From 54-19 sp038210655 (lineage in GTDB: Bacteria; Chloroflexota; Chloroflexia; Chloroheliales; Chloroheliaceae): a DNA stretch of 64,000 bases. The position numbers and the translations under genes were made by a program. The notes below the pieces were generated by a model, which worked only from the letters and a program-made list of their open reading frames with translations, was not told where the DNA came from and searched no databases. Positions 1-8,346 of this stretch are shown one piece after another. The DNA lies in contig JBBQWM010000012.1 of the NCBI GenBank assembly GCA_038210655.1, positions 62,001 to 126,000 on the forward strand, given 5' to 3'. The stretch's first letter is position 1. Every line of letters begins with the position of its first letter.

Positions 1-69
1 ATTTTAATTGTTATACTACATGCGTAGAACTATGGTTGGTGTTAGTGTTATAGAATGGAGTACAGGGAC

Positions 70-459
70 ATGGCAAGAATATTGTTAGTGGAAGATCTTG
101 CAGATAATCGTGAGCTTTTCCGTGACGTGCTACACCTGATAAATGATTGCGAAGTACTAGAAGCGACTGATGGGCCAATGGCTATTGAAATGGCTCGCCA
201 CGAACAGCCTGATTTGATTTTGATGGATGTAAGATTACCAGACATAGATGGTTATGCCGTGACCAGACAAATAAAGTCCGACCCCCGCCTGGCGGCTATA
301 CCGATTGTATTTGTAAGCGCTCATGCGCTGGACACCGAGCGCCAACGTGGTTATGATGCCGGTGGAGATGGTTATATTACCAAGCCAATTGATATTCATC
401 ATTTTATGGCCGAAGTGCAACGTTATATTCACGAGGCTCAACAAGCCAAACGTGTCTAA
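70..459 (+). CDS. single-domain response regulator (CheY/DivK-like)
   Basis: A receiver domain of about 129 residues with nothing attached, so it should signal by protein contact after phosphorylation of its aspartate. Visible features are the acidic pocket (LLVEDLADN), the phospho-acceptor aspartate in LILMDVRLPDIDG, the conserved Ser/Thr in IVFVSAHA and the lysine in YITKPID. I chose the ATG at 70 because GGAG at 57-60 is well placed for it; an in-frame ATG at 55 would overlap that site. No histidine kinase lies nearby, so the partner must be encoded elsewhere. Family call secure, pathway unknown. Confidence 0.9.
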   Translation: MARILLVEDLADNRELFRDVLHLINDCEVLEATDGPMAIEMARHEQPDLILMDVRLPDIDGYAVTRQIKSDPRLAAIPIVFVSAHALDTERQRGYDAGGDGYITKPIDIHHFMAEVQRYIHEAQQAKRV

Positions 460-460
460 C

Positions 461-541
461 AAGGGATGAGGGATGAAGGGAAATATCCAGTGGCAGAGCG
501 ACCTCACCCAACCGTACTACTCAGTCCTCAGTCCTCAGTCC
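461..541 (+). repeat. dispersed repeat with heptamer tandem (TCAGTCC x3)
   Basis: The spacer after the receiver gene begins with AAGGGATGAGGGATGAAGGG (461-480) and ends with three exact copies of TCAGTCC (521-541). Nearly the same composite occurs at 39307-39389, with the same two ends and a related middle (TCCA.TGGCAGAGC), so this is a dispersed repeat rather than a local slippage product. Confidence 0.8.
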
Positions 542-576
542 CTTTCATCTCTTGCGGGTATTTTGTTGAGGGGATT

Positions 577-1797
577 TTAGGCCAGCTTTTTGGCCTGACG
601 CTGACCACTCGTAACAAACCAGCCTGCCAGTAAGCCTATTCCTGTTCCGGCAATTAGAAAAGCCGAGATATAACCGGGGCCATCCACTACCAAACCGAGG
701 GCTGCCGTACCGATCCCCTGCCCCAAGAACAGGCTAAAAGCAAAAAGCGAAACCGCCGTCCCACGCGCTCCGGGAGCCATTTCGGTTGCTTTGGTCTGGA
801 GGGTGCTGTGCAACATATAGTAGCTCAGGCCGAGCAAGATATTAACCACGATAAATAGCACCCAGCTTTGGAGCAGGGCAATCACGCTGTAGCAAACAAA
901 AGTCAGTATCCCACCCAGTAATATCAAGCCGCTTTCGCCAAAGCGGGCCACCAACCACCTGACCGACCGACTGTAGATCAAATTGCCCAATCCAAAGCCG
1001 CTCAAGATAAAGCCGATTGCCAGATAGGACAGGTTATACTGGTCGCGCAAAAAGGCCCCCAAAAAAGTGAAGCCTCCAAAAAAGAAGAAACCTTCGATAA
1101 AAACCGCTATAATCACCAGTCGAGGGCCTGGGCTAGTCAGTAGTCCCCAGTAGGGCTTGAAAGCGGCCCAGCCCAGCCTAGCTTCCGGGTTGAGTTGGGG
1201 TGGATTTTGTTGAGCCGCCCGCCATAGTATCCAGAAAACCACCAGCGATACCAACCCATAAAAGAAGAAGATCGCCCGCCAGCTAAGAAAATCTGCGACA
1301 ATTCCGCCCAGGCTGGCGCTCAAAATCTGACCCAAAGCGACCGCCCCCAAAAAGCGACCGATAGCGGCCTGCCGTTCCTGATAGGCAAAGTTGTCGCCAA
1401 TATAGGCCAGCGACATCGGGATCGTTGCGGCTGCCGCAACCCCGGTCAAAAAGCGGAGCAAGCTCAAGATAGCCAGGTTTGGCGCAAAAGTGCAAATAGC
1501 AGTCCCAATCGCAAACAAGCCCATCGTTATAGACATCACGCGCAGTTTGCCGATTCGGTCGCCTAGTGGCCCGTAGACCAGTTGAAACAGGCCATAGGGA
1601 ATAGTATAAGCTGTCACGATTATGCCGGTGCTGCCTACATCGGTTTTGAATTCGCTGGCAATAACATGGAGAAGGGGGTTTACTACCCGCACATCGGCGG
1701 TCACGATAAAAGCTGCCGCACCCAAAATAGCAACCGAAACATGCTTGAGAGCCGGGGCGGGCGACCCCGGCTCTACTAACAAGCCTGACTCTTTCAT
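577..1797 (-). CDS. MFS transporter (sugar/drug efflux type)
   Basis: A 406-residue major facilitator superfamily permease with about 12 hydrophobic segments, the usual length for the family. The loop between helices 2 and 3 carries the MFS signature GPLGDRIGK, and the first helix region includes VTADVRVVNPLL. It is expected to sit in the cytoplasmic membrane and probably exports small molecules or drugs; the substrate cannot be read from sequence. The ATG at 1797 is chosen because GAGGAG lies upstream and the residues further upstream are non-conserved and overlap a dispersed repeat. The gene runs alone, with repeat-rich DNA on both sides. Confidence 0.85.
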   Translation of the reverse strand: MKESGLLVEPGSPAPALKHVSVAILGAAAFIVTADVRVVNPLLHVIASEFKTDVGSTGIIVTAYTIPYGLFQLVYGPLGDRIGKLRVMSITMGLFAIGTAICTFAPNLAILSLLRFLTGVAAAATIPMSLAYIGDNFAYQERQAAIGRFLGAVALGQILSASLGGIVADFLSWRAIFFFYGLVSLVVFWILWRAAQQNPPQLNPEARLGWAAFKPYWGLLTSPGPRLVIIAVFIEGFFFFGGFTFLGAFLRDQYNLSYLAIGFILSGFGLGNLIYSRSVRWLVARFGESGLILLGGILTFVCYSVIALLQSWVLFIVVNILLGLSYYMLHSTLQTKATEMAPGARGTAVSLFAFSLFLGQGIGTAALGLVVDGPGYISAFLIAGTGIGLLAGWFVTSGQRQAKKLA

Positions 1798-1818
1798 TAA
1801 AAAGCTGCGCTCCTCGAA

Positions 1819-1853
1819 AATTAACAGGGATTTACAGGGTGAACAGGATAAAT
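1819..1853. repeat. dispersed ACAGGAT-type repeat, copy D1
   Basis: Reads TTAACAGGGATTTACAGGGT then GAACAGGATAAA, three ACAGG(G/A) units about 9-10 bp apart. Close copies lie at 26417-26450 and 51971-52005, and a degenerate inverted one at 22932-22988. Here it sits just upstream of the MFS start codon. Confidence 0.75.
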
Positions 1854-1881
1854 AAAGGTAACTACTCAGCTTATCTACTTT

Positions 1882-1943
1882 GGGCGACCACAAGGGTCGC
1901 CCCTACAACGAATTTTGGGTAGGGGCGACCCTTGTGGTCGCCC
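1882..1943. repeat. REPIN-like inverted repeat, family B (inside-out copy B1)
   Basis: Two 25-bp arms (1882-1906 and 1919-1943) are reverse complements with a 12-bp loop. Each arm is also a small hairpin of the form GGGCGACC-ACAAG-GGTCGCCC. The arm order is reversed relative to copies at 37811 and 49740, matching the second and third arms of the copy at 4459. Confidence 0.85.
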
Positions 1944-2080
1944 GGTCTGTGTAGTTACAAATAAAGTTCCCTATTCTTAATGAACTGACTAATTTATGTT
2001 ATACCCGCGCCCCGCGTATATTATCCCCTATAAACAAGCCTTAAAGATAGGTTGACTGTGTACAACTACAGGTGGGCAAA

Positions 2081-3139
2081 TTATACACGAGAGTTATTGC
2101 TGACAGCGGTTTCTTCCGATGTGCAAACCGCGACGACCGGGGTAGGCGCCAAAGTACGTCGAACCGCATCCCCAAAGGGCAAATTGAAACGACCACCGTT
2201 CGCCGTCCGCCGCAAATTGACCACCACGATCCCGGCAGCGACCAGCGCTCCACCGATAGCCATATTCAAAGTCAGGCTTTCACCAAGCAGTATTATTCCA
2301 GCCGTTACACCGCAGACCGGGATCAAGAACAGGAAAACCGTAACCTGGCTGGCATGATAACGTTGCAGCACCTTGTACCAGGCCCACCACGCAAAACTCG
2401 AACCCAGTATCGCCACATAAATCGTCCACAGGCCAAAAGACCAGGTCAAGTTGATTGGGCGGTCTTCCAGGCCAAAGCCCAGCGCCAGAAGCGGGATCGA
2501 CCCGAATAACGACTGCCAGGCGGTCATGCTAACCATATCGCGGTAGCCAAACAGCTTGACCAAAATCGAGCAAAAACCCCATACGCCCGCCGTCAAAAGC
2601 AATAATAAAGGCCAGTAGAAAGCGACTTCGCCAAAGCTCTTGCCGCCCAGTACCAACGCCAGCACCCCGCTAAAGCCCAGTACCAGTCCAATAATCTTTT
2701 GTTTGGTCAAACGGTCGCCCTTTATTAGCCAGTGAGCCAGGATCGCCACGAAGAAGGGATTGGTATTGAGTACAATCGAGCTTACCCCCGCCGGAACGTA
2801 TTGTAAAGCCGTAAAGATGATGCCAAACATCACGGTTGTTTGCAATAGGCCCAGCAAAGCGAACTTGCCAAAATCTATCGGGCGCAATTTACTCAGCCGT
2901 TTTGGTTGCAAAGCGATCACCAGCAACGGCAACGCTCCGATAAAAAAGCGCAGTCCGGCAGCCTTGAGCGGCGGTGCATCGTGTATTATCGCTTTCATCC
3001 CGACAAAAGCGACCCCCCAAATCGTTACGACGCAGCCGATTAGAAGATAATCGATCAGCCGGATCGGTTTGTAGCCCTGCTGCGGAACGCTCTGAGCTAC
3101 CACTTCTGACTTATTCTCAACCGTTTTTAATGAATTCAT
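2081..3139 (-). CDS. DMT-superfamily transporter with two EamA domains
   Basis: About 352 residues with ten predicted membrane helices in two EamA halves. The first half opens with LLIGCVVTIWGVAFVGMKA and the second follows VYFWPLLLLLTAGVWG-like sequence. Members of this family export amino acids or other metabolites. The ATG at 3139 is preferred because GGGAA lies about 10 nt upstream; upstream in-frame starts lack a convincing ribosome site. It is transcribed away from the LysR-type regulator at 3459, a common arrangement for an exporter and its regulator, so control by that protein is plausible but not shown. Confidence 0.87.
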   Translation of the reverse strand: MNSLKTVENKSEVVAQSVPQQGYKPIRLIDYLLIGCVVTIWGVAFVGMKAIIHDAPPLKAAGLRFFIGALPLLVIALQPKRLSKLRPIDFGKFALLGLLQTTVMFGIIFTALQYVPAGVSSIVLNTNPFFVAILAHWLIKGDRLTKQKIIGLVLGFSGVLALVLGGKSFGEVAFYWPLLLLLTAGVWGFCSILVKLFGYRDMVSMTAWQSLFGSIPLLALGFGLEDRPINLTWSFGLWTIYVAILGSSFAWWAWYKVLQRYHASQVTVFLFLIPVCGVTAGIILLGESLTLNMAIGGALVAAGIVVVNLRRTANGGRFNLPFGDAVRRTLAPTPVVAVCTSEETAVSNNSRV

Positions 3140-3223
3140 TTTTAATTTCCCTGTTTCTTTACTTAAAATCATGAGGCTATCTATATACTGCTGAACACAA
3201 AGCAATTGAACTAACCAATTGTC

Positions 3224-3297
3224 TGTAGGAGCGAGCTTCTGCTCGCGATGGAAGGGACGGCTGAGTGTTCAATCGCGAGCAGAAGCTCGCTCCTACA
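3224..3297. repeat. REPIN-like inverted repeat, family A, copy A1
   Basis: Two arms of the form TGTAGGAGCGAGC...GCGAT face each other around a loop containing ACGGCTG and GTGTTCA. Each arm contains an internal hairpin GCGAGC-TTCT-GCTCGC. Other copies are at 8217-8290 and 12391-12464. Flanks are also partly conserved (ACAAAGCA... on one side, GGGTCAATATC on the other), so the full element is longer than the hairpin. It fills the 319-bp spacer between the divergent DMT and LysR genes, where no other feature was found. Confidence 0.85.
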
Positions 3298-3458
3298 AGG
3301 GTCAATATCTATGAATTTTACCATAAGTACTACAAAGCTTAGTATAACGCGGTTTGTTGATATAGCTAACACTTATTTGGTAAGATTTTGATGCTTGTAT
3401 GGCATCAACTTTTTAAGTTATAGATTTTTGCCAGTAAAAAGGCAAAATGGAGGCTGGT

Positions 3459-4367
3459 ATGGAGTTCCGGCAACTGACCTATTTTCTGACGGCGGCCCAA
3501 ACCCAGAACTTTCGCAAGGCTGCCGAACTTTGTATGGTGGCGCAATCGGCCCTTAGTCGGCAGATCGCGGCTCTCGAAAGTGAACTGGGGGTCGAATTGT
3601 TTCGGCGGGTGGAACGCCGGGTAATCCTGACCGAAGCCGGGCAGGAGTTTACGGCCTATGCCCGCACTGCCCTGGGCCAGTTGCAGCAAGGCCAGCAAGC
3701 TATGATCGAATTAAAAGCGGGCGAACGTGGGTTGGTAACGCTTGGTTGCGTGGAGGCCCTCGCAACTACTTTTTTGCCGCGAGTCTTCGCCCGCTTTCAC
3801 CAGCTTTACCCTCAGATTCGGCTGCGGGTCAGCGTGCGCGGGGCGGACGAACTGATGCAGTTGGTTGAGCGGGAAAGCCTCGATTTCGGCCTAGTTTTTG
3901 ACCCGACCAGCCACTCCGAATTGTTGGTAGTCCGTGAGCTATTCCGCCAACCGCTTCAACTGGTGGTCTCGCCTCGGCATCGGCTAGTTCAACTTCCTCT
4001 CCCGCTCCGCTTCGAGGAAATCGTGACCGAGCCGTTAGTACTATTCCGGGAAGGCTTTGGGTTGCGCCGGATCGTCGAAAGGGTCTTTGCCCAGCGCGGC
4101 TTTGCGCTGCACCCTCTGGTCGAGATTGATTCTATCGAAGCCCTCAAAGAGTTCGTTAAGCAAGGGGTTGGCCCCAGCTTTATTACCGAAGCCTTGCTCA
4201 GGCCGGAGCAGTTAAAAGAGGACTTGCGGCTATTGCCGGTCGCCGACCTGACCGAGGAATTTATTTTTGGGCTGGTCTATCGGCGGGTCGGAACCGTCTC
4301 GATGGCAACCAGAGGCTTGATCGAAGCGATCACCGGCTCGATCAAAAGTATAGCTAACAACACCTAG
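3459..4367 (+). CDS. LysR-family transcriptional regulator
   Basis: 302 residues with the usual layout: an N-terminal winged helix-turn-helix (about residues 1-60; FRKAAELCMVAQSALSRQIA is the recognition region) and a C-terminal periplasmic-binding-protein-like effector domain from about residue 90. GGAGG at 3449-3453 sits 5 nt before the ATG at 3459, so that start is preferred over the ATG at 3447, which overlaps the ribosome site. The inducer is unknown. Position and direction suggest it controls the DMT exporter gene across the spacer as well as itself. Confidence 0.92.
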   Translation: MEFRQLTYFLTAAQTQNFRKAAELCMVAQSALSRQIAALESELGVELFRRVERRVILTEAGQEFTAYARTALGQLQQGQQAMIELKAGERGLVTLGCVEALATTFLPRVFARFHQLYPQIRLRVSVRGADELMQLVERESLDFGLVFDPTSHSELLVVRELFRQPLQLVVSPRHRLVQLPLPLRFEEIVTEPLVLFREGFGLRRIVERVFAQRGFALHPLVEIDSIEALKEFVKQGVGPSFITEALLRPEQLKEDLRLLPVADLTEEFIFGLVYRRVGTVSMATRGLIEAITGSIKSIANNT

Positions 4368-4458
4368 CCGTTTAGCCGGGTTACGCTCTAGCCGGATGAG
4401 CGATGCGGGCAGGCCCGCTCTCAGGTATATTACAGCAAGTTACAAAGAAATTGCGTTG

Positions 4459-4569
4459 GTAGGGGCGACCCTTGTGGTCGCCCTCAGAGACCCGACATGG
4501 TGTTCACGGGCGACCACAAGGGTCGCCCCTACCGTAATCCCTTGTAGGGTGCGACCCTTGTGGTTGCCC
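4459..4569. repeat. REPIN-like inverted repeat, family B, three-armed copy B2
   Basis: Three related arms: 4459-4483 forward, 4508-4532 reverse complement, and a diverged forward arm at 4544-4569. The loop between arms one and two ends in GTGTTCAC, as in copies B3 and B4. It occupies most of the spacer between the LysR gene and the first protease gene. Confidence 0.85.
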
Positions 4570-4622
4570 AAAGGGGAAATTGAGTAATTAATAATAAATA
4601 AATAAAGAGCAAGGACAAAATT

Positions 4623-5531
4623 ATGGAAACTGCATCTGTAAATAGCCTCGTCAGCGCTTTATCCAATCAAATGGCCGATGCGGTCGAGCGAATTGGAGCT
4701 TCGTTGGTGCTGGTCAATGGGCGGCAACGCCAACCCGCCAGTGGGATCGTCTTCGCGCCGGGCCTGGTTTTGACTGCCGATCACGTGCTGGAACGCGAAG
4801 AAGATTTGACGATCCAAGCCCCCGATGGCACTACCTTACCGGCCCAGTTCGTCGGGCGCGACCTATCGACCGACCTGGCAGTTTTGCGGGTGCCAAACCT
4901 GACCGCCCCGGCAGCCTCAGCCTCGTCCGAAACGCCTAGAGTGGGCCAATTGGTTCTGGCGGTGGGACGACCTTCGAGCGAAGGGCCGATGGCAAGCGTT
5001 GGGATTATCAGTGCTACCGGTGGCCCGCTCCGCACCCGTCAGGGCGTAACCCTCGAAAAATATATTCAAACCGATGCGATCCCTTACCCTGGTTTTTCGG
5101 GTGGGCCGCTAATCGACCCACAAGGTGCGGTATTGGGCGTGCTTTCGACTGCCGTTGTCAGTAGCGTGGCCCTCGCAATCCCGGTCGGGCATGCCTGGCA
5201 GGTAGCCCAAACTCTGGCCCAGCAGGGTTTTATCAAACGCGGTTATCTTGGTATCAGTATCCAGCCGGTACAACTACCCGCCGCCCAACGTGCCGGACGC
5301 ACTCAGGAACGCGGTTTGCTGGTGGTTAAGGTTGAGGAAGATAGCCCGGCCCGGCAGAGCGGTTTGCTGGTGGGAGATATACTGGTAACGCTGGACGGTC
5401 AACCGGCGACCGGGGCCGAGGACGTTCAGGCCCTCCTAACTGGCGAACGAGTCGGTAAGCCGGTGGCGGTCGAAATCATTCGCGGCGAAGGCTTACACAC
5501 TCTCCAGGTGACGGTCGGACAAAGGGCCTAG
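4623..5531 (+). CDS. HtrA/DegP-like serine protease with PDZ domain (first of two)
   Basis: 302 residues: a trypsin-like domain (about 15-195) and one PDZ domain (about 205-300). The triad is visible as His54 (TADHVL), Asp84 (STDLAVL) and Ser159 (GFSGGP; the family norm is GNSGGP). No signal peptide or membrane anchor is evident, unlike typical DegP/DegS, so a cytoplasmic location is likely unless exported another way. HtrA proteins degrade or refold damaged proteins. The next gene encodes a paralogue of the same length and layout, separated by a repeat-rich spacer. Confidence 0.9.
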   Translation: METASVNSLVSALSNQMADAVERIGASLVLVNGRQRQPASGIVFAPGLVLTADHVLEREEDLTIQAPDGTTLPAQFVGRDLSTDLAVLRVPNLTAPAASASSETPRVGQLVLAVGRPSSEGPMASVGIISATGGPLRTRQGVTLEKYIQTDAIPYPGFSGGPLIDPQGAVLGVLSTAVVSSVALAIPVGHAWQVAQTLAQQGFIKRGYLGISIQPVQLPAAQRAGRTQERGLLVVKVEEDSPARQSGLLVGDILVTLDGQPATGAEDVQALLTGERVGKPVAVEIIRGEGLHTLQVTVGQRA

Positions 5532-5534
5532 AGG

Positions 5535-5604
5535 GATTTACGATTTACGATTTACGATTTACGATTTACCCCCAGAGGGGGCGAGGCCGCGATTTACGAT
5601 TTAC
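5535..5604. repeat. GATTTAC heptamer tandem repeat (5 + 2 copies)
   Basis: Five exact consecutive GATTTAC units (5535-5569) are followed by a C/G-rich stretch and two more (5591-5604). The intervening CCCCCAGAGGGGGCGAGGCC reappears in reverse complement near 11490-11515, and GATTTAC units recur at 60214-60234. No gene lies in this spacer. Confidence 0.85.
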
Positions 5605-5610
5605 GATCCA

Positions 5611-5663
5611 TGTCATTGTCATTGTGAGACGTTGTACTCATAATGACACAGATGACATGACAC
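5611..5663. repeat. imperfect inverted repeat between protease genes
   Basis: TGTCATTGTCATTGTGAG (5611-5628) is matched by a reverse-complement arm (5638-5663) with one small insertion. A direct repeat TTAGAGTACTGA follows at about 5672 and 5711. A long hairpin is possible; no function is evident. Confidence 0.5.
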
Positions 5664-5794
5664 TTGGGTGTTAGAGTACTGACAATGGTAATCGCGACAA
5701 CTTTTACTTGTTAGAGTACTGAGGCGAAGGCTTAATCCTGAGCGGGCTAGTTAAAATCGTAAATCCCTTTGGATAGAATAGAGGTAGAACTAAC

Positions 5795-6727
5795 ATGACC
5801 CTACAATTTGAAGTCGCTCCCAATCAGGGCGATACACTTTCGGCTTCGATCCAGGAAGTGATTGACCGGGTTCTGCCCGGTGTAGTGCAGGTACGGAGCG
5901 GCGGACGCGGGATCGGGGCGGGCGTAATCTGGGGATCAGACGGCGTTATCATCACCAATCATCACGTCGTGGTGGGCGAAAATCGCGGGAAAATCCGAGT
6001 ATATTTGGCAGATGGGCGCGAGTTCGAGGCCCAGGTGACTGACCTTAACCCGCAACTCGATCTGGCCCGGCTGCAAATCCCGGTCGCTGATCTTCCGGCC
6101 CTGCCGGTCGGCGATTCGACCCGGTTGCGCGTGGGCGAATTGACTCTGGCGATTGGGCATCCCTGGGGCATTCCGAGTGTCGTGACCGCCGGGATCATCA
6201 GCGGTCTGGGGGAAATCCGCAACCAGGGCAGTCGCAACCCACAAGTTGCTCAGTACATTCGCTCCGATGTCCGGTTGGCTCCCGGAAATTCGGGCGGGCC
6301 ACTCCTGAACGCCGAAGGTGCTGTTATCGGGATCAATTCGATGGTCTTTGGGGGCGACCTGGGGATCGCGATCCCTAGTCAGGTGGTAAAAAAATGGCTG
6401 GCTGAACTCGGTACAACCGGCCGCAGTTATCTTGGACTAGGGGTGCGCCCGGTCAAGTTGCGGATACTGATGCCGGGCGACCCTGAGCCGACCATTGTAG
6501 TCGGCTTGAAAGTAGCCAATCTGGATGCCGGCGGCCCGGCCGAGCGGGGCGGTTTGCAGATCGGCGATGTGCTGTTGGAAGTAGCCGGACAGCGCATGCG
6601 CGAAGTAGCCTCGTTGAGCGGTTTGCTGAGCCTTAACAAGCCCGGCACGCAACTCAAGGCCCAGCTAATTCGGGGCGACACAATCCTAACCCTGACGCTC
6701 GAAGCGGGGCGACAGGAGCGCACTTGA
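5795..6727 (+). CDS. HtrA/DegP-like serine protease with PDZ domain (second of two)
   Basis: 310 residues with the same plan as its upstream paralogue. The triad appears as His57 (ITNHHVVV), Asp89 (QLDLARL) and Ser166 in a canonical GNSGGPL motif; a PDZ domain covers about 220-305 (GGPAERGGLQIGDVLLEVAG). Again no signal peptide is visible. GAGGT about 9 nt upstream supports the ATG at 5795. Its TGA overlaps the start of the next regulator gene by one base, so the two are probably translationally coupled. The pair may be a duplicated protease unit with different specificity, since the oxyanion-side residue before the nucleophilic serine differs (Asn here, Phe in the first copy). Confidence 0.92.
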   Translation: MTLQFEVAPNQGDTLSASIQEVIDRVLPGVVQVRSGGRGIGAGVIWGSDGVIITNHHVVVGENRGKIRVYLADGREFEAQVTDLNPQLDLARLQIPVADLPALPVGDSTRLRVGELTLAIGHPWGIPSVVTAGIISGLGEIRNQGSRNPQVAQYIRSDVRLAPGNSGGPLLNAEGAVIGINSMVFGGDLGIAIPSQVVKKWLAELGTTGRSYLGLGVRPVKLRILMPGDPEPTIVVGLKVANLDAGGPAERGGLQIGDVLLEVAGQRMREVASLSGLLSLNKPGTQLKAQLIRGDTILTLTLEAGRQERT

Positions 6728-7359
6728 TGATCCAGGTCTTTATTACCGCGCCGACCCCGGTGATGCGGGCCGGGTTGCGTAGTCTGCTGGCCTCTTCTGA
6801 AATAGAAGTAGTCGGTGAGGGTGCCAACCTGGACAATTTGTCTGCCGAGGTCGAACGGGATAAAGTTGATGTTCTGATCGTGGCTGATCCGGCCCTCTTG
6901 AGGGAAATTGGGCGAGGTGTACTTGCCAATCGTGCCGCCCTGGCTCTGGTGGTCTTAGCCGATGACGAGCAAACCGTAACGGCCCTGTCGAGCCTGTCAT
7001 TGGGTGGCTGGGCCGTTTTGTCGCCGGATGCGCCGGGTCCCGAACTTCGCACCGCTGTCAATGCCGCTTATCAGGGCTTGACCGTCCTACCCAGGCCGTT
7101 AGCCGAAAAGCTGCTAGGCCAGCGTTCGCCCGGTGAGGCGCTGGAAGTCGGGCCGTTCGGCGAGACCTTGACGGGCCGCGAACAGGAAGTGCTGGAACTA
7201 CTCAGTCAGGGGTTATCCAATAAGCTGATCGCGCGGCAGTTGCAGATCAGCGAACATACCGTCAAATTTCACGTTTCCTCGCTCTATGCCAAGTTGGATG
7301 CTTCCAGCCGGGCCGAAGCGGTTAGCCGAGGCGCACGTCTCGGTCTGATTACTTTCTAA
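6727..7359 (+). CDS. LuxR/NarL-type regulator with degenerate receiver domain
   Basis: 210 residues. The C-terminal LuxR helix-turn-helix (about 143-205) is canonical: LTGREQEVLELLSQGLSNKL and SEHTVKFHVSSLYAKL. The N-terminal 115 residues fit a receiver fold (MIQVFITAPTPVMRAGLRSL), but the acidic pair that binds magnesium is missing (FITAPT where LVDDH is usual) and the expected phospho-aspartate region reads VLIVADPAL. It is therefore probably not phosphorylated in the normal way. It starts at ATG 6727, sharing its A with the preceding protease stop codon, so it is likely to regulate or report on the protease pair. DNA binding secure, signal unknown. Confidence 0.85.
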   Translation: MIQVFITAPTPVMRAGLRSLLASSEIEVVGEGANLDNLSAEVERDKVDVLIVADPALLREIGRGVLANRAALALVVLADDEQTVTALSSLSLGGWAVLSPDAPGPELRTAVNAAYQGLTVLPRPLAEKLLGQRSPGEALEVGPFGETLTGREQEVLELLSQGLSNKLIARQLQISEHTVKFHVSSLYAKLDASSRAEAVSRGARLGLITF

Positions 7360-7374
7360 AGATTAATAAAGAGC

Positions 7375-8109
7375 TTAAACCGGGTCTATTTTCCGCAAGA
7401 AACGCTGGTAAATCTGATAGGAAGCCAGGTCTTCAAAATACTCACCTTCCGGCATAGGGATACAAAGGGACTGCCCTGTCTTTGCTGCTGCATTAAGGAC
7501 ATACGACGGGTCGTCGCCCTCGTCGCGTGACCAGCCTCCCAATCGCTCGGTAAAAGCGTCGTTCCAGGCCGCAATCCCCCAGACCTCTTTACCCAATTCG
7601 GGCTGATCGTTTGGGCGGGGGGTGGTTCTGACCCCGGTCAGGCGCGACCCTTCGCGCTCGACCAAAAACATACGGGTAATTTCGTGGTTGCTAAAGCTAC
7701 CCAACACCAATTCAATCTGTGGATCAAGTGCTTCCAGGCAATAGCTAAAAGCGTTTTGGGGTAGAAAATAGGTATCGGGAAAGCCGAACAGCACCCGATG
7801 ACCGCGTAAAAGTGGGACACAGGCTTGCAAATTAGCCAGCAAGCTAGGGCCGGGAGCCGCCACGTAAACCAGCAAAGCCCCATTAGATAGGCGATGTCCG
7901 AAGTAGCTCAAAACCTGTTCGGCTTTTTCGGCCCGCACCGGCACAACCACCATTTCGACCCCGGCAGCCATCATCCGATCTAGCACATAATCGGCGATCA
8001 CACGGGGCCGACCACTCGGATCGACCCCACAAGGCAGCAACTCTTTCGGGCCGGGATAGGGTCGCCACCGTTCCGCGAACCCGCCCATCGGTACTAACCC
8101 TACCAACAT
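7375..8109 (-). CDS. nucleotidyltransferase-like protein (sugar nucleotidyl transferase fold)
   Basis: 244 residues resembling the NTP-transferase family that activates sugars or phosphosugars with a nucleotide. The N-terminus has a modified glycine-rich nucleotide motif, LVPMGGFAERWRPYPGPKEL, with the lysine of the P-K-E-L segment; LFGFPDTYF near residue 110 may supply the metal-binding aspartate. The spacing and the motif differ from GlmU or RfbA (GGxGTRL), so the exact substrate is uncertain. It stands alone on the minus strand, downstream of gyrA and separated from it by a terminator and a REPIN-like element. Confidence 0.7.
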   Translation of the reverse strand: MLVGLVPMGGFAERWRPYPGPKELLPCGVDPSGRPRVIADYVLDRMMAAGVEMVVVPVRAEKAEQVLSYFGHRLSNGALLVYVAAPGPSLLANLQACVPLLRGHRVLFGFPDTYFLPQNAFSYCLEALDPQIELVLGSFSNHEITRMFLVEREGSRLTGVRTTPRPNDQPELGKEVWGIAAWNDAFTERLGGWSRDEGDDPSYVLNAAAKTGQSLCIPMPEGEYFEDLASYQIYQRFLRKIDPV

Positions 8110-8141
8110 TCTTTATCTGTTCCTTTCAAGACTATTCCAAC

Positions 8142-8164
8142 AAAAAAGCCAAACCCGGTTTGGC
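8142..8164 (-). terminator. intrinsic terminator of gyrA
   Basis: Reading the minus strand, GCCAAACCGGGTTTGGC forms a perfect 7-bp stem with a 3-nt loop and is followed directly by six U residues. It lies downstream of gyrA and before the nucleotidyltransferase gene, so the two genes are probably separate transcripts. Confidence 0.8.
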
Positions 8165-8216
8165 CTGACTTTTTATTCTATGACACAATACAAAGCCCCT
8201 GAGCGATCCACTTATT

Positions 8217-8290
8217 TGTAGGAGCGAGCTTCTGCTCGCGATTGAAGCAACGGCTGGGTTGTTCAATCGCGAGCAGAAGCTCGCTCCTAG
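8217..8290. repeat. REPIN-like inverted repeat, family A, copy A2
   Basis: Same double-hairpin plan as the copies at 3224 and 12391. The left flank (TACAAAG...GA(T)CCACTTATT) matches, in inverted orientation, the right flank of the copy at 12391, so homology extends beyond the hairpin. Confidence 0.85.
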
Positions 8291-8346
8291 AATCGGTCAA
8301 TTACTCTGCTGTAGGCTGGAAATCCCCAACTTATAGCAAAGGTCTA

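Noticed and set aside
4396..4587. Short plus-strand reading frame of 63 residues
   Set aside because: It is made almost entirely from the three-armed REPIN-like repeat and has no protein-like features.
5535..5604. Possible CRISPR-like array
   Set aside because: The repeats are seven bases long with no spacers; it is a tandem repeat, and no cas gene is in the window.
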